Counted from the stretch's first letter, positions 1-14,900 are shown. The stretch is DNA of 64,000 bases from Anarhynchus alexandrinus (GCA_008711295.1 VUYV01000158.1:524471-588470); one strand, 5' to 3'. Notes: a model not told the origin generated them from the sequence alone. Translations and numbers: made by a program.

Positions 1-948
1 GGTCTTACTGCTGCAGCATCTCTCGTATCCCTGGCTTGGGCTTTGGCTTCCTACCAAAAGGCCCTCCGTGACTCCCGTGACGACAAGAAACCCATCAGTT
101 ATATGGCTGTTATAATCCAGTTTTGCTGGCATTTCTTCACAATTGCAGCAAGGGTCATTACTTTTGCTCTGTTTGCCTCGGTTTTCCAGCTGTACTTTGG
201 GATTTTCATCGTGCTGCACTGGTGCATCATGACCTTCTGGATCGTCCACTGCGAGACAGAGTTTTGCATCACTAAATGGGAGGAGATAGTTTTCGACATG
301 GTTGTTGGGATAATCTATATCTTCAGCTGGTTCAATGTCAAGGAAGGAAGGACACGCTGTAGGCTTTTCATTTACTATTTTGTCATCCTTTTAGAAAACA
401 CCGCCTTGAGTGCTCTCTGGTATCTGTACAAGGCCCCACCAATCTCTGATGCATTTGCCATACCAGCACTGTGTGTAGTGTTCAGCAGCTTTTTAACAGG
501 CATTGTTTTTATGCTAATGTACTATGCCTTCTTTCACCCCAATGGACCAAGGTTTGGGCAGTCGCCAAGCTGTGCTTGTGAGGACCCTGCCACTGCCTTC
601 ACCCTACCCCCAGAAGTGGCCACAAACACTCTGCGGTCCATCTCCAACAACCGGAGTGTCACGAGCGAGCGGGATCAAAAATTTGCGGAGAGGGATGGGT
701 GCGTGCCTGTGTTTCAGGTGAGGCCCACCGCACCATCCACACCTTCATCCCGGCCACCAAGGATTGAGGAATCTGTCATTAAAATCGATCTGTTCAGGAA
801 CAGGTACCCAGCGTGGGAGAGACACGTGTTGGACAGGAGCCTGAGGAAGGCGATCTTAGCATTTGAATGTTCCCCTGCTCCTCCACGGCTACAGTATAAA
901 GATGATGCCCTTATCCAGGAGCGCTTGGAATATGAAACCACATTATAA
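1..948 (+). CDS. XKR4: XKR4, C-terminal part of the last coding exon (partial at left edge)
   Basis: XK-family phospholipid scramblase of the plasma membrane, which exposes phosphatidylserine after caspase cleavage. The reading frame is open from base 1 to the TAA at 946-948, giving 315 residues of a protein of about 650. No start codon is in the window, and no intron interrupts it, as expected for the large last exon. Hydrophobic segments lie near local residues 1-19, 36-61, 62-84, 97-113, 120-142 and 152-178, followed by a hydrophilic cytoplasmic tail of about 135 residues. The tail contains AERDG at 685-699; its Asp is 83 residues from the C-terminus, matching the caspase site I recall for mouse Xkr4 (D564 of 647). 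The protein ends ETTL. I chose XKR4 over XKR6 and XKR7 from recalled tail sequence and from TMEM68 as the next gene. No frame damage is visible. Confidence 0.93.
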   Translation, partial: GLTAAASLVSLAWALASYQKALRDSRDDKKPISYMAVIIQFCWHFFTIAARVITFALFASVFQLYFGIFIVLHWCIMTFWIVHCETEFCITKWEEIVFDMVVGIIYIFSWFNVKEGRTRCRLFIYYFVILLENTALSALWYLYKAPPISDAFAIPALCVVFSSFLTGIVFMLMYYAFFHPNGPRFGQSPSCACEDPATAFTLPPEVATNTLRSISNNRSVTSERDQKFAERDGCVPVFQVRPTAPSTPSSRPPRIEESVIKIDLFRNRYPAWERHVLDRSLRKAILAFECSPAPPRLQYKDDALIQERLEYETTL

Positions 949-2605
949 ACAAAAGGAAAACACAGCTCGAAGAAGCTCCGATGTTACAGTCCAAATTAAG
1001 GGTTGACAGTAGGGCTGTAGGAATAACTAAACTGCGTACTGCAAGTAGAGCAGCAAGCTGTAGTGTTCTTAGTCTGGCTACCATCATGATTATCATTTGA
1101 TCCACTGTGTGCAGTCTGTCTGCAGGACACTGATACAGCAGCATCACCTGCAAGCCTCAAAAAAACCCCAAACCCTGACCCAGACATACAGATCAGTTCC
1201 TTCAGCTGGGGACGCTCACCCACGACTCCTTGCTGCTATGAAACTCTGACGGCACAGTGCTAACAATCAAACCAATAGGAAGGCTCTGACCAGAGCTTTC
1301 GACTTTAGCCAGTAGTGCATTTTATTTCGGAAATGAATGATTGATATTTGCATAATCAATGGCAAAAACAAACAAAAAACCCTTTGCAAAAATAACAAAA
1401 CTGGAGCACACAGTGTTACTGTTACGAAAACTGTTTTCTGGGGGGAAAAAAAAGGAGCACAGTAGTCTTCAACACTCCCCTAAATCAACCATTCAGGTTA
1501 GAATAGGTTTGCAAAATATTTCTTAATTAAAAAGATACATTGTCTTGTTTGTAAGGCTGCCAATGGAAAATAAACTAAATTCTGACTAATTAGGTCATAA
1601 ACATTAATACTACCAGAACTGTTTGTTTTCTGTGGAACTTCAAAGTCTTTTTAAATGCAATTTAAGTTCTTTACGCTACTTTCAACAGAAATCCTATGCA
1701 GCTCACTTCTGGTTTTCAGGAGAAATAAGGAGCTCTAGCACGTAGTGATGTAAATTAAATGATAATCATGATTCAGTGTTCAATTTGCAAAAAAAATATA
1801 TATATGTAAAAGTACAGGGAAGTATAGTTTTCTTATTCTAAACTTTTTGGAGGACCCCATTCAGATATTTCGGAAGAAACTACGAGGAGGTGAACACACT
1901 GAAACGTCTCTGTTTTGGGACTGAGAATGCATGATTCAGTGTGTGAATGTATGCAGGGGTGACAAGAGACTGTGACATGCCATACCCTTCTAGTGCCAAA
2001 CATTGTATAACTGCGAGGTTGATATTGCCCGAGGGACAGATCACGAGTGGCACGAGCCCTACCAGAACAAGAAGCAGGAAAGACCAATCAAGTTCTCAAC
2101 ATGTAGAGACAGCTCTGGTTTTTACCACCCAAGGTGAAAGTGATGTCTTTTAAAGGCTTTCAGCCACCTCTTAGTAAGTATATTCACCGAAGTATAATAT
2201 AAGCAAGTTATGTGGAAGACCCTCTTCTGCCTGTTCAAGACTGGTGTCCAGATATATCTAAAAATTACGTTGAATCTCTTGTAATAGAGTGCTTTTGCTG
2301 CAAGCTTTTGGGTTTTAAATACCTCCCTAAATCTAGTCAATGGAATCCTCCTTTACGTTAAAAGTATCCCCTGATGGTGCTTTCAGATGCATTAAAGGTG
2401 CAAGTCAAAATTTGATAGTATTTTTTTTAAAGCTGGTGCAGAGTGAAAAACTCATGAATTATTTCAGTATTTTTGTAAAGTAAAAATATGGTATAAAAAG
2501 GTTACTTTTTATAAACCTCAAATCTTTTAATACATTTCATTCTCTTTATAGCTTAGATTTTAAGAATTGGTCCATGAATTTTATCAACTGGCTTCTGCAG
2601 GTTGA

Positions 2606-2611
2606 AATAAA
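2606..2611 (+). terminator. Candidate proximal XKR4 polyadenylation signal
   Basis: AATAAA about 1.66 kb after the XKR4 stop, followed by a T/GT-rich stretch around 2630-2650. It could give a short 3' UTR isoform. Other AATAAA hexamers at 1568-1573, 3218-3223 and 4353-4358 are alternatives, and sequence alone does not choose among them. Confidence 0.3.
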
Positions 2612-5600
2612 CCTGGTTTTCACACATTATGGATTTGCTTTGCAGTGTAATGCCATATGAAAGCCTACATGGGTACTTTTAGAATACTCTATAAACTGTG
2701 GATCCTGCTTCAAATGTAAGTGGCTTGTAAAGACACCAAGCGATTTCATAAGAAACAATTTGCTATAACTATTTCCATCCATTTTAGGAGAGCGAAGCAG
2801 AACTGAAGAGTTACTGTTGTAAATGGCATTGTCAGGATGGAGACGACCCGGTGATTGGTTTTGTAACCTTCACTGTCAGGTATATCCAGTGTAGTCACTG
2901 CTGTATATGCTGCTGGGTAAATTTCAGTCTTTCCTATTATTAATATTTGTACTATGAAATGGCCGAGGTTACACAGCCTATGTTTATTTGTATGCGTTCA
3001 ATTAGCTGTTTTTAATGTTGACTTTTTTTATTAGTGAAATGTTCGATACCTGTTGTTCTTTGCTGGGGCGAGTTCCTCAAAACAAAACATCTGTGAAAGT
3101 GCAGGAATCTGCAAAGCAGAGGGAACTTTACACAGATCAGAAAACACCCATGCTTCAAGGGTTTCTTAGGTATTTTCAAATTAAGCAGTGGCCAACTGCC
3201 TCTATAATAATTTTTTAAATAAAAGAATTCTTTGATAGTCCAAACCTGAAGCTTTGTACAAAGTGATTGCCCTTCCCTCCATGGAGATACAGCTGATTTT
3301 TCAGAGAAAAGCACTCGTATTTTGTCAGAAAGTATACCACTGCAAGAACCGCTAAAAAAAAGATTTTGGGAGCAAATCCTTTTTCCCGTCAAATTCAGTA
3401 GAGCCTTCACTCCAGAATCAAACGCTAGCTCGCACAAGGAGAGCGCTGGTTTTCTTTGCAAACAAGGCAAACGGTATGCTTTGTAATCCGAGATGTGAGG
3501 GTTTCTTTTGGAAACAGTTTGATGTGTTTGCTGCTTCTTTAACAACTCCGAAATTTTAGCATGAGTGAGGCGCGGCGGGCAGCGCTCTCCAGCTCTCGCC
3601 TCCCTCCAGCACCTCCTGGGGAGAGGGGCAGCATCACAGCTGTCAGCGAGGTTTGTCCTCTTCTGTTGTCCCTCTCATCCTCTCTTGCTGTTCCTCAGAG
3701 CTGTGAGCCCTGTGGTCGGGGCTTACAGAATTGAAGAAATGTTGCTTCGTACAGAATTTAAAGGATTTTGGTCTGGACCAGTGCTTGCATTGCCAGGTTT
3801 CTGAAGAAGGTTTGGGGTGAGTTTGCTTGATTTGCTCTTGTTTGGTTTTGGAAGGAAGGACACAGAGATGTTATATATCCATGTGGTTTTCAGTATCCAG
3901 CACTTGCTTTCTTTACTCTCCCAGCACTTTTTTTTTTTTTAATGTTTGTAAATTTATCTTAAGCAAACTACTGCAGGGTCTGAGTAGATGCCATACGTGG
4001 CAGTACGTAGGCACAGCTTGTCTTCAGAATTCAATCCAGCTGTTTGAGGAAAGGGGAGAAGTCATTTCATGCCGAGTCAAAAGTTGCTCTCCAAAATCTT
4101 GCTGTGTTACATTCGTAACATCAGTGATACTTGCACTGAGAACAGGATGGCCATTGAAATCTTAACGCTCAGATGACTACATGGACAGTTTCTTAATTAG
4201 CATTGCTGTGAACAGCCACATTAAAAGCTGTAAGAATTTTTTACAAAAGCTGTCAAGATTAAATACAGTCCATGCTGAAATCCCATGATGGCCTTATAAA
4301 CAGTTAATAATCAATATGCACTATTCTTTTTACCACAGACAGTTTTAAAATCAATAAAGTTCAGTTAAGACAGCAATAGCAAAAAAAAAAAAGAATTGTA
4401 AAAAAATTAACTTCTGCTTTTGAAATAATGAAAAAATCAGGTCTTTTAAATTTCATTCCAGAATACAGGAAAATAAAAAAGTTCATCATTATACTCTGGT
4501 AAAGAAAAACAGTCACATCTCTGTGTTAGAAGTAAGAATTATGTAAGCATTGTTCTAATGAACCAAACAAATTTGCCGTCTGATGTAATGGTAATTTACC
4601 TGGTTAAAGACTTGGTCCTAAAGTTTTGAGAGTTATGGATTTGTATGTTACAGAAAAGACAATTTAAGTAGTATTTACTGTTCTAATTAAAGGAGAGGTA
4701 ATGCGTACCCATGTTCATTCAGAAAACATATAAGAAAATGTAAGATAAACCTTTTGTCTTATTTTAAAAGAAAAGTTATTTGTTCTATAATAGGATAATC
4801 TTTTTTAGAAAAATTAATTCTTTGAAAATATGTGCAATACATTTTTCCTGCAGATTTAATGATGAAAAAACTCAGTCCCACTTTTGTTTACATCAGTTTA
4901 AATATGCTTCATGTGCTAGAATAATGTTTCTTTGCTTGGATTATATGGGCTTGATGGTATATAAACACTATTTTCATTGGCAAATCAACAAAAGTTCTAT
5001 TAATTAACTTCTATAACATTGGAGAAATATTTCCTTCCAAAATTAAATGCTGCACCTCAGCTGCCTGATTTTGTATACTTTTAAGCAGAGGAGGTAAATT
5101 AAAATTTTATTGGAGCTGCAATTTTTAATTCATGGTGAATAGCTATTAAACCCAAATTTATTTAAAATATATGATAGTCTAGCCAATATATCATTATCTC
5201 CCCAAAAGAGCAATTCATGAGTGGTACTAAAAGTACAAGTGCTGCTTTATTTGGAAAGAGACTCCCAATCACACAATATATTCATTTACTTTTTATTGGC
5301 CAGCAAATAATCACAACTAGCCTGTTGGCTTTTTAGAACCCAAATTAAACAGTTTTGAAGTGTTTGTGATTTGGTCATACAACTCCTTAAGAGCCTTAAA
5401 AGTGGTGCTGTACTGAGTTTGAGTTGGCTCTGCCAGTGATTCAGCTCCCAAAGCCACTGCCCTTTCTCCTCTCCGCCCCTGAAGTCGCGCAATCATCGGG
5501 AGCGACTGAGATGCTGTGATTTACCCTGCGCCCCCTGCACTGCCTGCACAATGCCAAGGAAAAGACTTCAGCAGATTGCTGGAGTCCTACTGCTGCCTCT

Positions 5601-8600
5601 CTTGCTCCTGTGCACGGTGGGAAGCAGAGTAAATTGCATTTGTGCATCCATCTAAACAACCTTATTTAGGTTGAGTCCCTACAAGGGGTGCGTGATGAAA
5701 ATAATCGCAACACGTGTCCGTGAATTTACAAGCCCAACACTGTAATTACTAATTCTGTAGTATAACAATGCAGAATGTGGGAAGAATTGTCTAAATACAC
5801 AATAAGCCATTTAATTTTGCTAATTGTAGCAATTAGACTAGCTCGCATGAAGCCCATGCTCTCAGCAGAAAGCCAAATGGAGTAAGTGGCAAACAGCCAT
5901 TTATATACCAGAGGCATTATATTATGAAACCCTCCCTTGATTGTTTATAGAACTACGTCTTTTCATTACAGCATTGAATCCTTTCCTCTTCATTCTGATA
6001 AAACAGTTAAAGCGCAAAATGAGAACAGATTCTTTAAAATCTGGGAATTAAAAAAAAAAAAAACGCAACAGATTACTGCAATTCACATATAGCGGTTTTT
6101 TGAAACAAATTCTGTCATCATTTTCACTTGGCTGCAAATTGCTGAGTGATCTGCGTCCGGGATGATTTCTCACAGCTGGTATGAGCAGACTTCATTACAG
6201 GAGAGATGGGGATGACCTCGTAAAGCCTTGCTCACGCAAGGGTAGGGGAATAGTGTCACTGATCTACAGATCACTTGCAAACCTTTTTTAACATGCGAGG
6301 GGTCCCCTGGGACCGTTTGTGTTACAGTGATGACCTCACCGCAGGTGTGTGGTCGGTTTTCTTCACAGTGACACTGGTATGAACATGAGAAGATCAGGCT
6401 CCTGGCCTTGAGTGAATAACAGCATGAATTCAGACCACGGTAGTGAAAGTCTTCATTTCCTAGCCCCTAACTGAAGTCAGCTGGAGATCTGCTTCATACC
6501 AAAAAGCCTGAATATCACTTGGCTCAACCAGAAATTCGTATTCTAAACTTAGTGCTAACTCAGCACGAATCAAAACATTTCTTCTTCTTTCCTTTTTATT
6601 TCAAACATTTAAGAATATACCCATTTTGACCGAGTTGCCGTTTTGTGATCCTTTTAAGGAGACTTTGAAAAATGTCTATGAAACCAGTCATTTCCAGTGA
6701 TCCCTACAAAAGCCAATTGCTGCCCAGTGCATTCATTAAAAGGAACTTTTTCTAAACACGTAAGCTTGGCTCCTGTTCTTAGGTTTTGTTCTGAATGCTT
6801 AGCATCTAATTCTTATGCAGAGGATCTTATATGTCCATTAGTAAGCCGTGTGCCTACTCTGAATTCCGGAGCAAAGAGCATAGGTATGCAAGATGCAGGG
6901 GGAAAAGTCCTCTTCAGCACATTTATGGGGTGATTTGCATGAGCTGGAGAGGTAAGAGAGAAGCTTGTGTATAATTACAACAGAGTTATAGATGCTGTAT
7001 TCATTGACAGAGATTTACAAGAAATTGTGAGATAAGAGGCCAACTAATAGAAAGATCAAATCTAAACCTCTATATGCAAGGCACTGTAAAATAAAAACAG
7101 CCAAGAAATTTTAAAATGTAACCAAAACTCTCCATCTGCAGGAATGGTTGGGTTAAACTTAAAAAGGTAATGGATTTGTTAATGTAACTAGATGCTACAT
7201 TCAGAGAAACAAAGACATGACTCCTATGGATACAAACATTTTCTGCGTCTGTAGGTTTCAGCCTCTTATTTCAGATATCTTTGGAAGCTATTGCTTCTGG
7301 ATCTTACTTCTGGGCATGCTGTAGCCCGAGGCGTGCTAGCAGCTTTTCTACACAAGGAATCTTTTCTGCTGTAGGAAAGGCCACATCCCTTTAACAAAGC
7401 ATGGGGTTTGGGGGGTCTTTTTTGCACTGAACTAAACCTCACAAAAGCATTTCTAGTGTGAAACAGGTGTGCCTGCTCAGCCGCCCAGTGTGTAAAAGGT
7501 TCTGCAAAACAGAAGTTCACCAACAAGTGATTTCCTCGTAGTAAAAACACTGCTAGTTCAACGTCTAGAAGAGCCTTCACAGACCTAACGTAGTGCTAAG
7601 GCAAGATGTAGGCTGTGTTTGGGGGCTACGAGCCTCCTCGGCACAAGGCCTGGGCATCATTCAGCACTCCCTCCCCCCCAACCTCATCCACCAAAGAGCC
7701 CACAGAGAGGAAAACTATGTGCATGGGCTGGACGAAAGCCACAACACACGGTGACCAGGTACCTGGCAGGCTGCAGCATACATGCAAAGGTCTGCGCAGG
7801 CACATCAGGGGCCTCAGGCTAATACTGTGATCCTCCAGTCTGCACCAGCCAGGAGTTCCTGAACTTTTCATGCTAAAGGTTCAAGCACCTAAAATTTGGC
7901 TCCTGGACTTGGTCAGAAACACCTCGGTGTTCGCAGCACAGAGTAGCTCAGCTCCTATCTCCCACCTAAGCCTGCCAGAATCCCCCAGGCAGGTATTCTT
8001 TTCCCCATCTTACCTGAAGGACTCGGGTCCTCTGGGGTGCTATCAGATGGAGCTTTGCACAGAAACACCCGTGACTGCTTTCCCAGCAGTAGATGCATGG
8101 TAAGCAGAGACCAAGGGGAGAGCCAGGCTCGGTTATCTCTTCAGCTAGCAATGATTCATATCTTTAGCTACTATCTCTCAGGGGAAGGGTATAGGGCTGC
8201 ACGCTACTGAGGAGAAGGGCATGCTCCCTCCCTCTTATTTTGAGGCTGTTCCTCCTCTTTGTGGAAAACTGAAAGGTAATCCTGTGCAACGTAGACATAC
8301 TTCTAGTATTTTGATGTATTCAGTCCCCTTAGTGCTGAGGACTCGGAAGTTGTTGTGGCCGTCCAGCGCCATTGCCTGCGTCCAGCCAGAGTACTGTCTA
8401 CCGTAAAAAATCAGGGCAGATGCAAAATCACTCTGCTCACCTTCCAACCTGACCAAAAGCTGTATGATCATGGTTAGCACTGTGACAAAGCCTGAATCTC
8501 TACACGCTGCCTTGAATCAGGTCTATTAATGCACTGTGTGCGACTCTGGCCACGGTCACCTAGTTTCTCGTTGGCGCTCAGGCAGACTTTGTGTGAGCAC

Positions 8601-8944
8601 CAGAGCTACACCATGTAGCTTTGCCTGAGCCTGTGGTGCATTCCCCTTTGTGATCCCAGTTCTTTTGCCGAACAAAGATCAGTTTGGGCTGAGCAAAGGG
8701 CAAGCAGGCTGCATGCTGTCTAGTGAGGCATGTGGAGTAGATGCAGTTTCTCTGGATGCTAGGTTCGAATTGGAGTTGTGTGCAAATTGCCCAGGTCATG
8801 GCAAATGCAAGAAGTTCAGTGTCCACAGTTTGGAGCATGCTATAAAGAGTACTCTTTGTGAAAGTGTTTGTTTTTCTCATAACAAAAATAGTAGGATCAT
8901 GTCTCATACTTGGGAGCAAATTTACTGTATCGAATGCATTACTC

Positions 8945-8994
8945 TCTATATATATACACTTATATATACGCGTGTGTGTGTGTGTGTATACACA
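8945..8994. repeat. TA/TG dinucleotide microsatellite
   Basis: Alternating (TA)n passes through ACGCG into (GT)n and back to TATACACA. It is a simple-sequence repeat, likely length-polymorphic, within the XKR4 downstream region. Confidence 0.85.
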
Positions 8995-11900
8995 TGACGA
9001 TGAGTCCTGAGATTCTATTAGGATTTAATCTTACAATTAATTTAAATTCTAAGCCTAAAAAAAAGCATCAGGAGCATAGTCATCAAGGGTAATCAAGTGA
9101 TAACTGCAAAAAGAAAAGAACATTATTGGAAAACACATTCCAGTCATTATTTGAGACAGCTTTGCAATGTATTATGCCAGTACATTAATGAAAAGTTGTC
9201 TGATGCTATATTTCATCATCTTAAATATTTTGGTAAAAGAACAGAGTGGGAAAAAAACAAAGATTTGTACAAAGTAAATAAGGATTTATCACATGTAGTG
9301 AATCAAGGAAAAAACATATGGGCAAATGGCAAAGGGATCAATTAAACCTTTGTTTTATTTAATGTTGGTTGTATTTGTTTCACTGAATATCCATTATCAA
9401 TGTCAGTAGTTTATGAAGGAAATAACCTGCAATAATTAGGATGGTTTACTTGAATTTTGACTGAAGAACACTAAAGAGTCTTTGTTATCCAACACATATG
9501 CAGTTGCCTGATACATGCTGTCAGAAGGAAAGATTTGCTAGTTCATGGATTATGTACTGAAGATAAATTTCAAATGCATGTATTTGAAAACAATACCCCT
9601 GTCAATTTAAATGTGCCATGAATACACAATAGCTGTTTCTGAAATTTTAATTACTGATGCTTTTTTTCAGTATGCGTTCTGCATTATTATCTGTGTATCC
9701 CAGCTTGTTTCTTAGACGATATTTGATAAGAATGAATATTAAATTCAATGAAGCTGAGGAAAGATTACCAGCCAGTGAAGGCACTCTCTGCATTGAAACC
9801 CAAGTATATGTTTTGCGTTCCTGACCTAAGTGACCCTTCATCATTAAGGATAGCGTTTGAAAAATATAGTAACTTTCCAAAAGGATCTCATTTATGGACA
9901 GATAGATCTAAAATTGTCTCAGTGACTGGGTCAGACAACAGCAGTAGCTACAGAGGGAAAATTCAAAAGTAGTTACTAATGACTCCCAACATGGTTCCCT
10001 GCATTCCCATTTTGGGACACAGGTAGCCTTCCTGCCAGCCAGCATCCCCACGTGCTGTGATCGGTCCTGCCTCTGGTACTGCGGGCATTGAAAGGGAAGA
10101 CAAAGTAGGCAGCTCATTTCCAGCTCCCCCTGGGTTGTCGGGTTGGCCCACAGGAGATATTTCACTGAGAACACTTCAGCCATCAGTGAGACTGCCGCAC
10201 CGGTCTGGGCAGGATTTAGCCTTTAGACGGCACTGTATGGACAATGAAAAATCTCTCTTTGTCAGCAGAGAGGGCAGCTGCCACTATTTATAGTCACAAA
10301 GTGCCGGCATATTGTCATGTATTTGTGGCTACTATCGATTCCTCCTTTTTTATTTTATTGGAACAGCTTGGAACTTGTCAAGCTTTGCTTAGGTTGATTT
10401 GCAGCTAATTAATTCAACAGACATTTTTAATCTTGCAAATTTGTGACTTGTAATACAGTAATCAAGCTCCCGTGAGCAAACATTAATCAGTTAGGGGGGA
10501 GGAAAAAGAAAGCCGTTGTTAGCTGTGTTCAGCCTGGTGCCCACACTGGAAAGAGAGTTCTAGAAGAAATGCAACATTAGTAAATTCATCCTAGCCAGGC
10601 TTTCATCATGCGTCTTATGAATCATTCATCCATTTGATTTGTTTTATACATGCAAGGAGCTGTACTTAAAAGAGGATTGCTGGGATCGAGACAGCTCTAG
10701 TTACCATCTGAGGAACTGGCCAAATTTCTTTCTGGTCATCTATTTCCTTATCAACCAAAAAATCATTCTAGACAGCAGCAGCACAATCTCATTTCTGAGA
10801 TGACTGTGCTGGTTGTGGAACAGTTTATCCTGGAGAAATGACTGTAACAAAGCACATACTGCATTTAGCAACAACACTAAAAGAACTGCGTGAATGAGTG
10901 GGGAAAATATTTTATTCATTGCTTTTAACATACAGGTGGATTTTAGCTACTTTGACATGAAGCAGAAGGGGAAGAAAAAAAAGCTAATGTTGCCTATACC
11001 GAACCTGATCTCTGAATAAAGAAAGGCTTGTGATCAGCAAATCATTTATGTTGTTTCATAAGCAGGAAGGATGTAGGTTAGTACACCTGCAGTTTATAAA
11101 AATCAGTGGGAACGAGTGGGTGGTCTAATATTTAACCTAACTCTGGTACTTCGAAGAACACATTTACAGCGACATGGGACTCGGCAAGAGCTCACAGCAT
11201 GGCTGTACCCCCTTCTGGCCCAGAGTTTTCAAGCAGGGTGCTGCCACAGCCCCCTCCGGTCCGTCTGCGCAGGATGCACATGAATGTACATCAATGATCA
11301 ATCTGTACATACTTTTTATTGTGGAAGCACCTCCACTGGTAACCTTAGCTGGGAGACCAGAGATCAAAAAGACACGAAAGCAAAGAAATGATTCCTCCGG
11401 TCAGGATTAAGAGCTGTTAGTGAAACACTGTGGAAAAGCTGCCTCTGCTGTTTCAGTGGATAAAGGGAGGAACAGAGTCTTAACAGCAAAAAAACCAACA
11501 ACAACAAACAAACGTTAATGCCAAAATACTATTTATGGTGCAATTACTCTCTCCTCTAGGAAAGATGTTGACTGAGAAAGTTCTAGATACGTTACAACAA
11601 ACTGGAACATACAGGGAGACAGCGAAAGAGACTTTTTAGATATAACTTCGTTGCTATTGACAGGAGTTGTTTATTAGCAATAAGATATAAAGGTGTCTCA
11701 AACTAAGGCCTGGGAGACAAGGATTTTGTATGGCTGTTATGCCAGTGATTGTTAAATTTAGAAATCCTAGTTCTTTATAATAGATTATAGGTCAAAGAGC
11801 TTTTTTTAGAATTATTTTCTTTACAGAGGATAAATCTCAGATGGCTTCCACAAAGGTTTAAAATAGGCTCAGAAAATGGGCTTTTCTGTGTATGGAGTAT

Positions 11901-14900
11901 TGTAGGCTTGGTGTTGTTCAAGTGCTTGTGCATTTGCTCATGCTCTCAGTTTTTCATGCAGTACGTCCGTAAGCAAATAGTGGATTTGCTTGCAAGTCCA
12001 TGTTCCTTTAGCACTGATAGTCCTCACATCAACTTGTTCCTGCACAGCTGAGGAGCACATACATAGGGGGGTGGGGGGGTTGGAACACTTCTAAAGGTGT
12101 AGAGCGGGAAAAAAATAGGGAAGATAAGTAGATGATGTGGTAAAAGCCTTATTATAATAAGGGAACAGCTGTGAATCTTCAGAGTAGGTGAGCCCTCATA
12201 GTATTTGTTCATGCTCAGGTATTCTGTCACTCAGCTTGTCATGGAAATCACTGCTGAAGGACTTTCAACCATATCATAAGTTATCAATTTTTGCTTGTTT
12301 AGAAGCAGGAACAGTATCACCCTGATTTCGGCAGAAATCACTATGGAGGTGTCCATAGCCTCATGCATGATCTGTAAGTATAGCATGTCATGAAAAGTTT
12401 GTTTTCTTCAATGATTCGCTCAAACAAGTTTGCAAAATTTACTAGCTACTGTTCTGATTTTTTTTCCTTTTACCATTTTCCTCCTGTGCTTATAAGTCTC
12501 ATATGCAAACCTCACCGATGAGAGAAGACAACACTCAGGTTATCTAACAGACTTTCTTTACTCATCTCATAGTACAAAACTCAAAAATTCCTTTGCATAA
12601 CGCCTGGCTATTGAGAAAGCCTCTATAGTTAGAGAAGGAAAAGCAAGTTAAAGATGCAAATACTGAAGTAATTTTATCAAGTGCAAAGCAGGAACATTTT
12701 TAAAGATAGTTGTCATATTTTGCTGCTCAACTGATCTTACTTCATCATTCCAAAGCCTTGGTATATGCCCATAGCAACCTCGAAGTAAATATCTTTTGTT
12801 TCCGAGATCATTTCTGACTCACAAGACAGCCTCTACCTGGGGTTGACGTTGGATTAGCGAGCAAAGCTCCACCAACCCACTGCAGTTCTTCTTTAACAGG
12901 ACTGCAGTTCCTTTAAATCAATTCCCATTGATTCTCAAGGGCAGAGACTGCCCCCTGCATAATTTGTTCTACTTGAGGGGACAGATATTTTGCTGTCTAT
13001 TCTTTGAGTTGTGTATTATTAACAAGCTAATGTTTATTCTAACAAATGAACATCACTGTATTTTCCTGGAGGTGCCATTCCGTGTATAAGGCTGTCTCAA
13101 CAGCTTCTTCTTCCCATGCTTGCTTCCTTGCCTCTTTATTCAAATGCCAACTGAACAATTGTTATTTCTTATGCTGCAGAGCCATGCAAAACCCAGTTTG
13201 ACTTCTGGATTTGACCTGTGGCATTAGCAAATGGGAGAGTCATCTTCGTACTGCAAGCTGAGTGCATTGGAAGTGGTACCACCGGGATGCAATAAACACA
13301 ATTCCTTACCATGCTGATTTTATAGTAATTTTCCAGAGTGCAGCTGTGCTTTAAAATTTCATGCAGCCCCCTGTAATCTTCTTGTATTAAAAAAAAAAGG
13401 CAAAGAAAAAAGAAAATAAAACCAACTTTAATTGTTCTTCCTTGCTTGTACATTGTTCTCTTGAAATACGTGATGTGCAAGGAACATGACAGTTAATTTG
13501 CATTGGACATTCCAAATAGATTCCTACAAAAACTATTAATAAACCCAGTAGTAATTAAAAAGAGCATATTCTCCAGTCATTACAGCAAAATTATACTCAG
13601 ATAAGGCTAACTAATTTGTGCATGCTTCCACTTTTCATGTCTTAAAACACAGAACTCAAAGTTTGTTTTCAGACTGACTGGTGAATTTGATTTGTTTTGG
13701 GGAAATGTGTGCAAAAGTGTTTCTAGATTATTAGTAAAACAGGTGAGCCTTCCAAAGCAATTTCATGTGAGGCAAATGATCCTAAAAGACAGACTCGATA
13801 ACAGTTGTGCTTACAAAACCTTCTTGAATGATCTACAGCTAAGCAAAAAAATAAAAAAAAAAAACACCAAACCAAACGAAAAGACACTTTTAGAGGATTG
13901 ATAGAGAAATTTTGCCTGGTGAACACGTCAATAATTCATACTTACACCAGCACTCTGGGCAGGAGCATTTATTATACTGGGATTTACTTTGATTACAGGC
14001 AGTTTATAATCATAAAGGGCTTCCCTGAAGGTCCACCGTAGCAAATGGATGACTTTCTTTTGACTTTAATGGAGTCCAATAAGCCCCAGGAGTAAGCACG
14101 TGGGCATTTTGCTTTTAAATTTCACAATGCCTCTCTAAGTGAAATTTATTTTTAAGGAATCTCTTTAATAACTATTTTACAGCTTACTTGAACTTTACTA
14201 TCAAGTGAAACTGTTAGTCATTGTGCACCCAATACTGATTAGGCTAAGTCAATGAAAATGTCTGAGGAAGGAATATCAGGCTTTGTATTAAAAAATTCTC
14301 CACTGGAAATAATACTAAAGCATTTCTAGTTCTTCCGATTCTTCTAGTCACTGGATGAGGCCATGATACCTGGCTGGATTCCAGGAAAAATTAAAATAGC
14401 TGTTGAGATTTTCAGATGGCTTATTAATATATTAATCATATCTTAATGTTTTCTGCGAAGAAAGTATCCTTTAAGCTATATGTTTCAATTTCAAGAAAAA
14501 TCCCCATCTCTCTATAAAGCCTAAGTCATTGGGCTATAGGGCAGCAGGGGAAAAAATGTTCAAGTTTGGGCGGTGAAATTTTATCCTAAGCTCAGGCAAG
14601 AGTCCCCCTGCTCTCCCCACCAGCCCCCACCCCAGCCCTCCACGATACTTGCCTGTCATGCTTTTACCACTGAAACCCCTGAAAGTGGATCTAGGATTTG
14701 GATCCTGACAAGTCTCATCTCTAGTGTTGGGTCACACAGAGAGGGGGACAGAGGCACCTCGATGGTGCGAGGGTGGGATCAGGCAGGTGCAGGCACATCC
14801 TCTTTTCTTCCAGTTTCCCCAATGGCTACCACTGACACGGCAGAATTGGTGATGGGGAGAGGGACCGCTTCTTCTTGGGGCAGATGCTGCCCGTGAGCAC

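Noticed and set aside
3012..3545. 177-codon minus-strand frame
   Set aside because: No recognisable family, no splice or promoter context, and it lies antisense in the probable XKR4 3' UTR.
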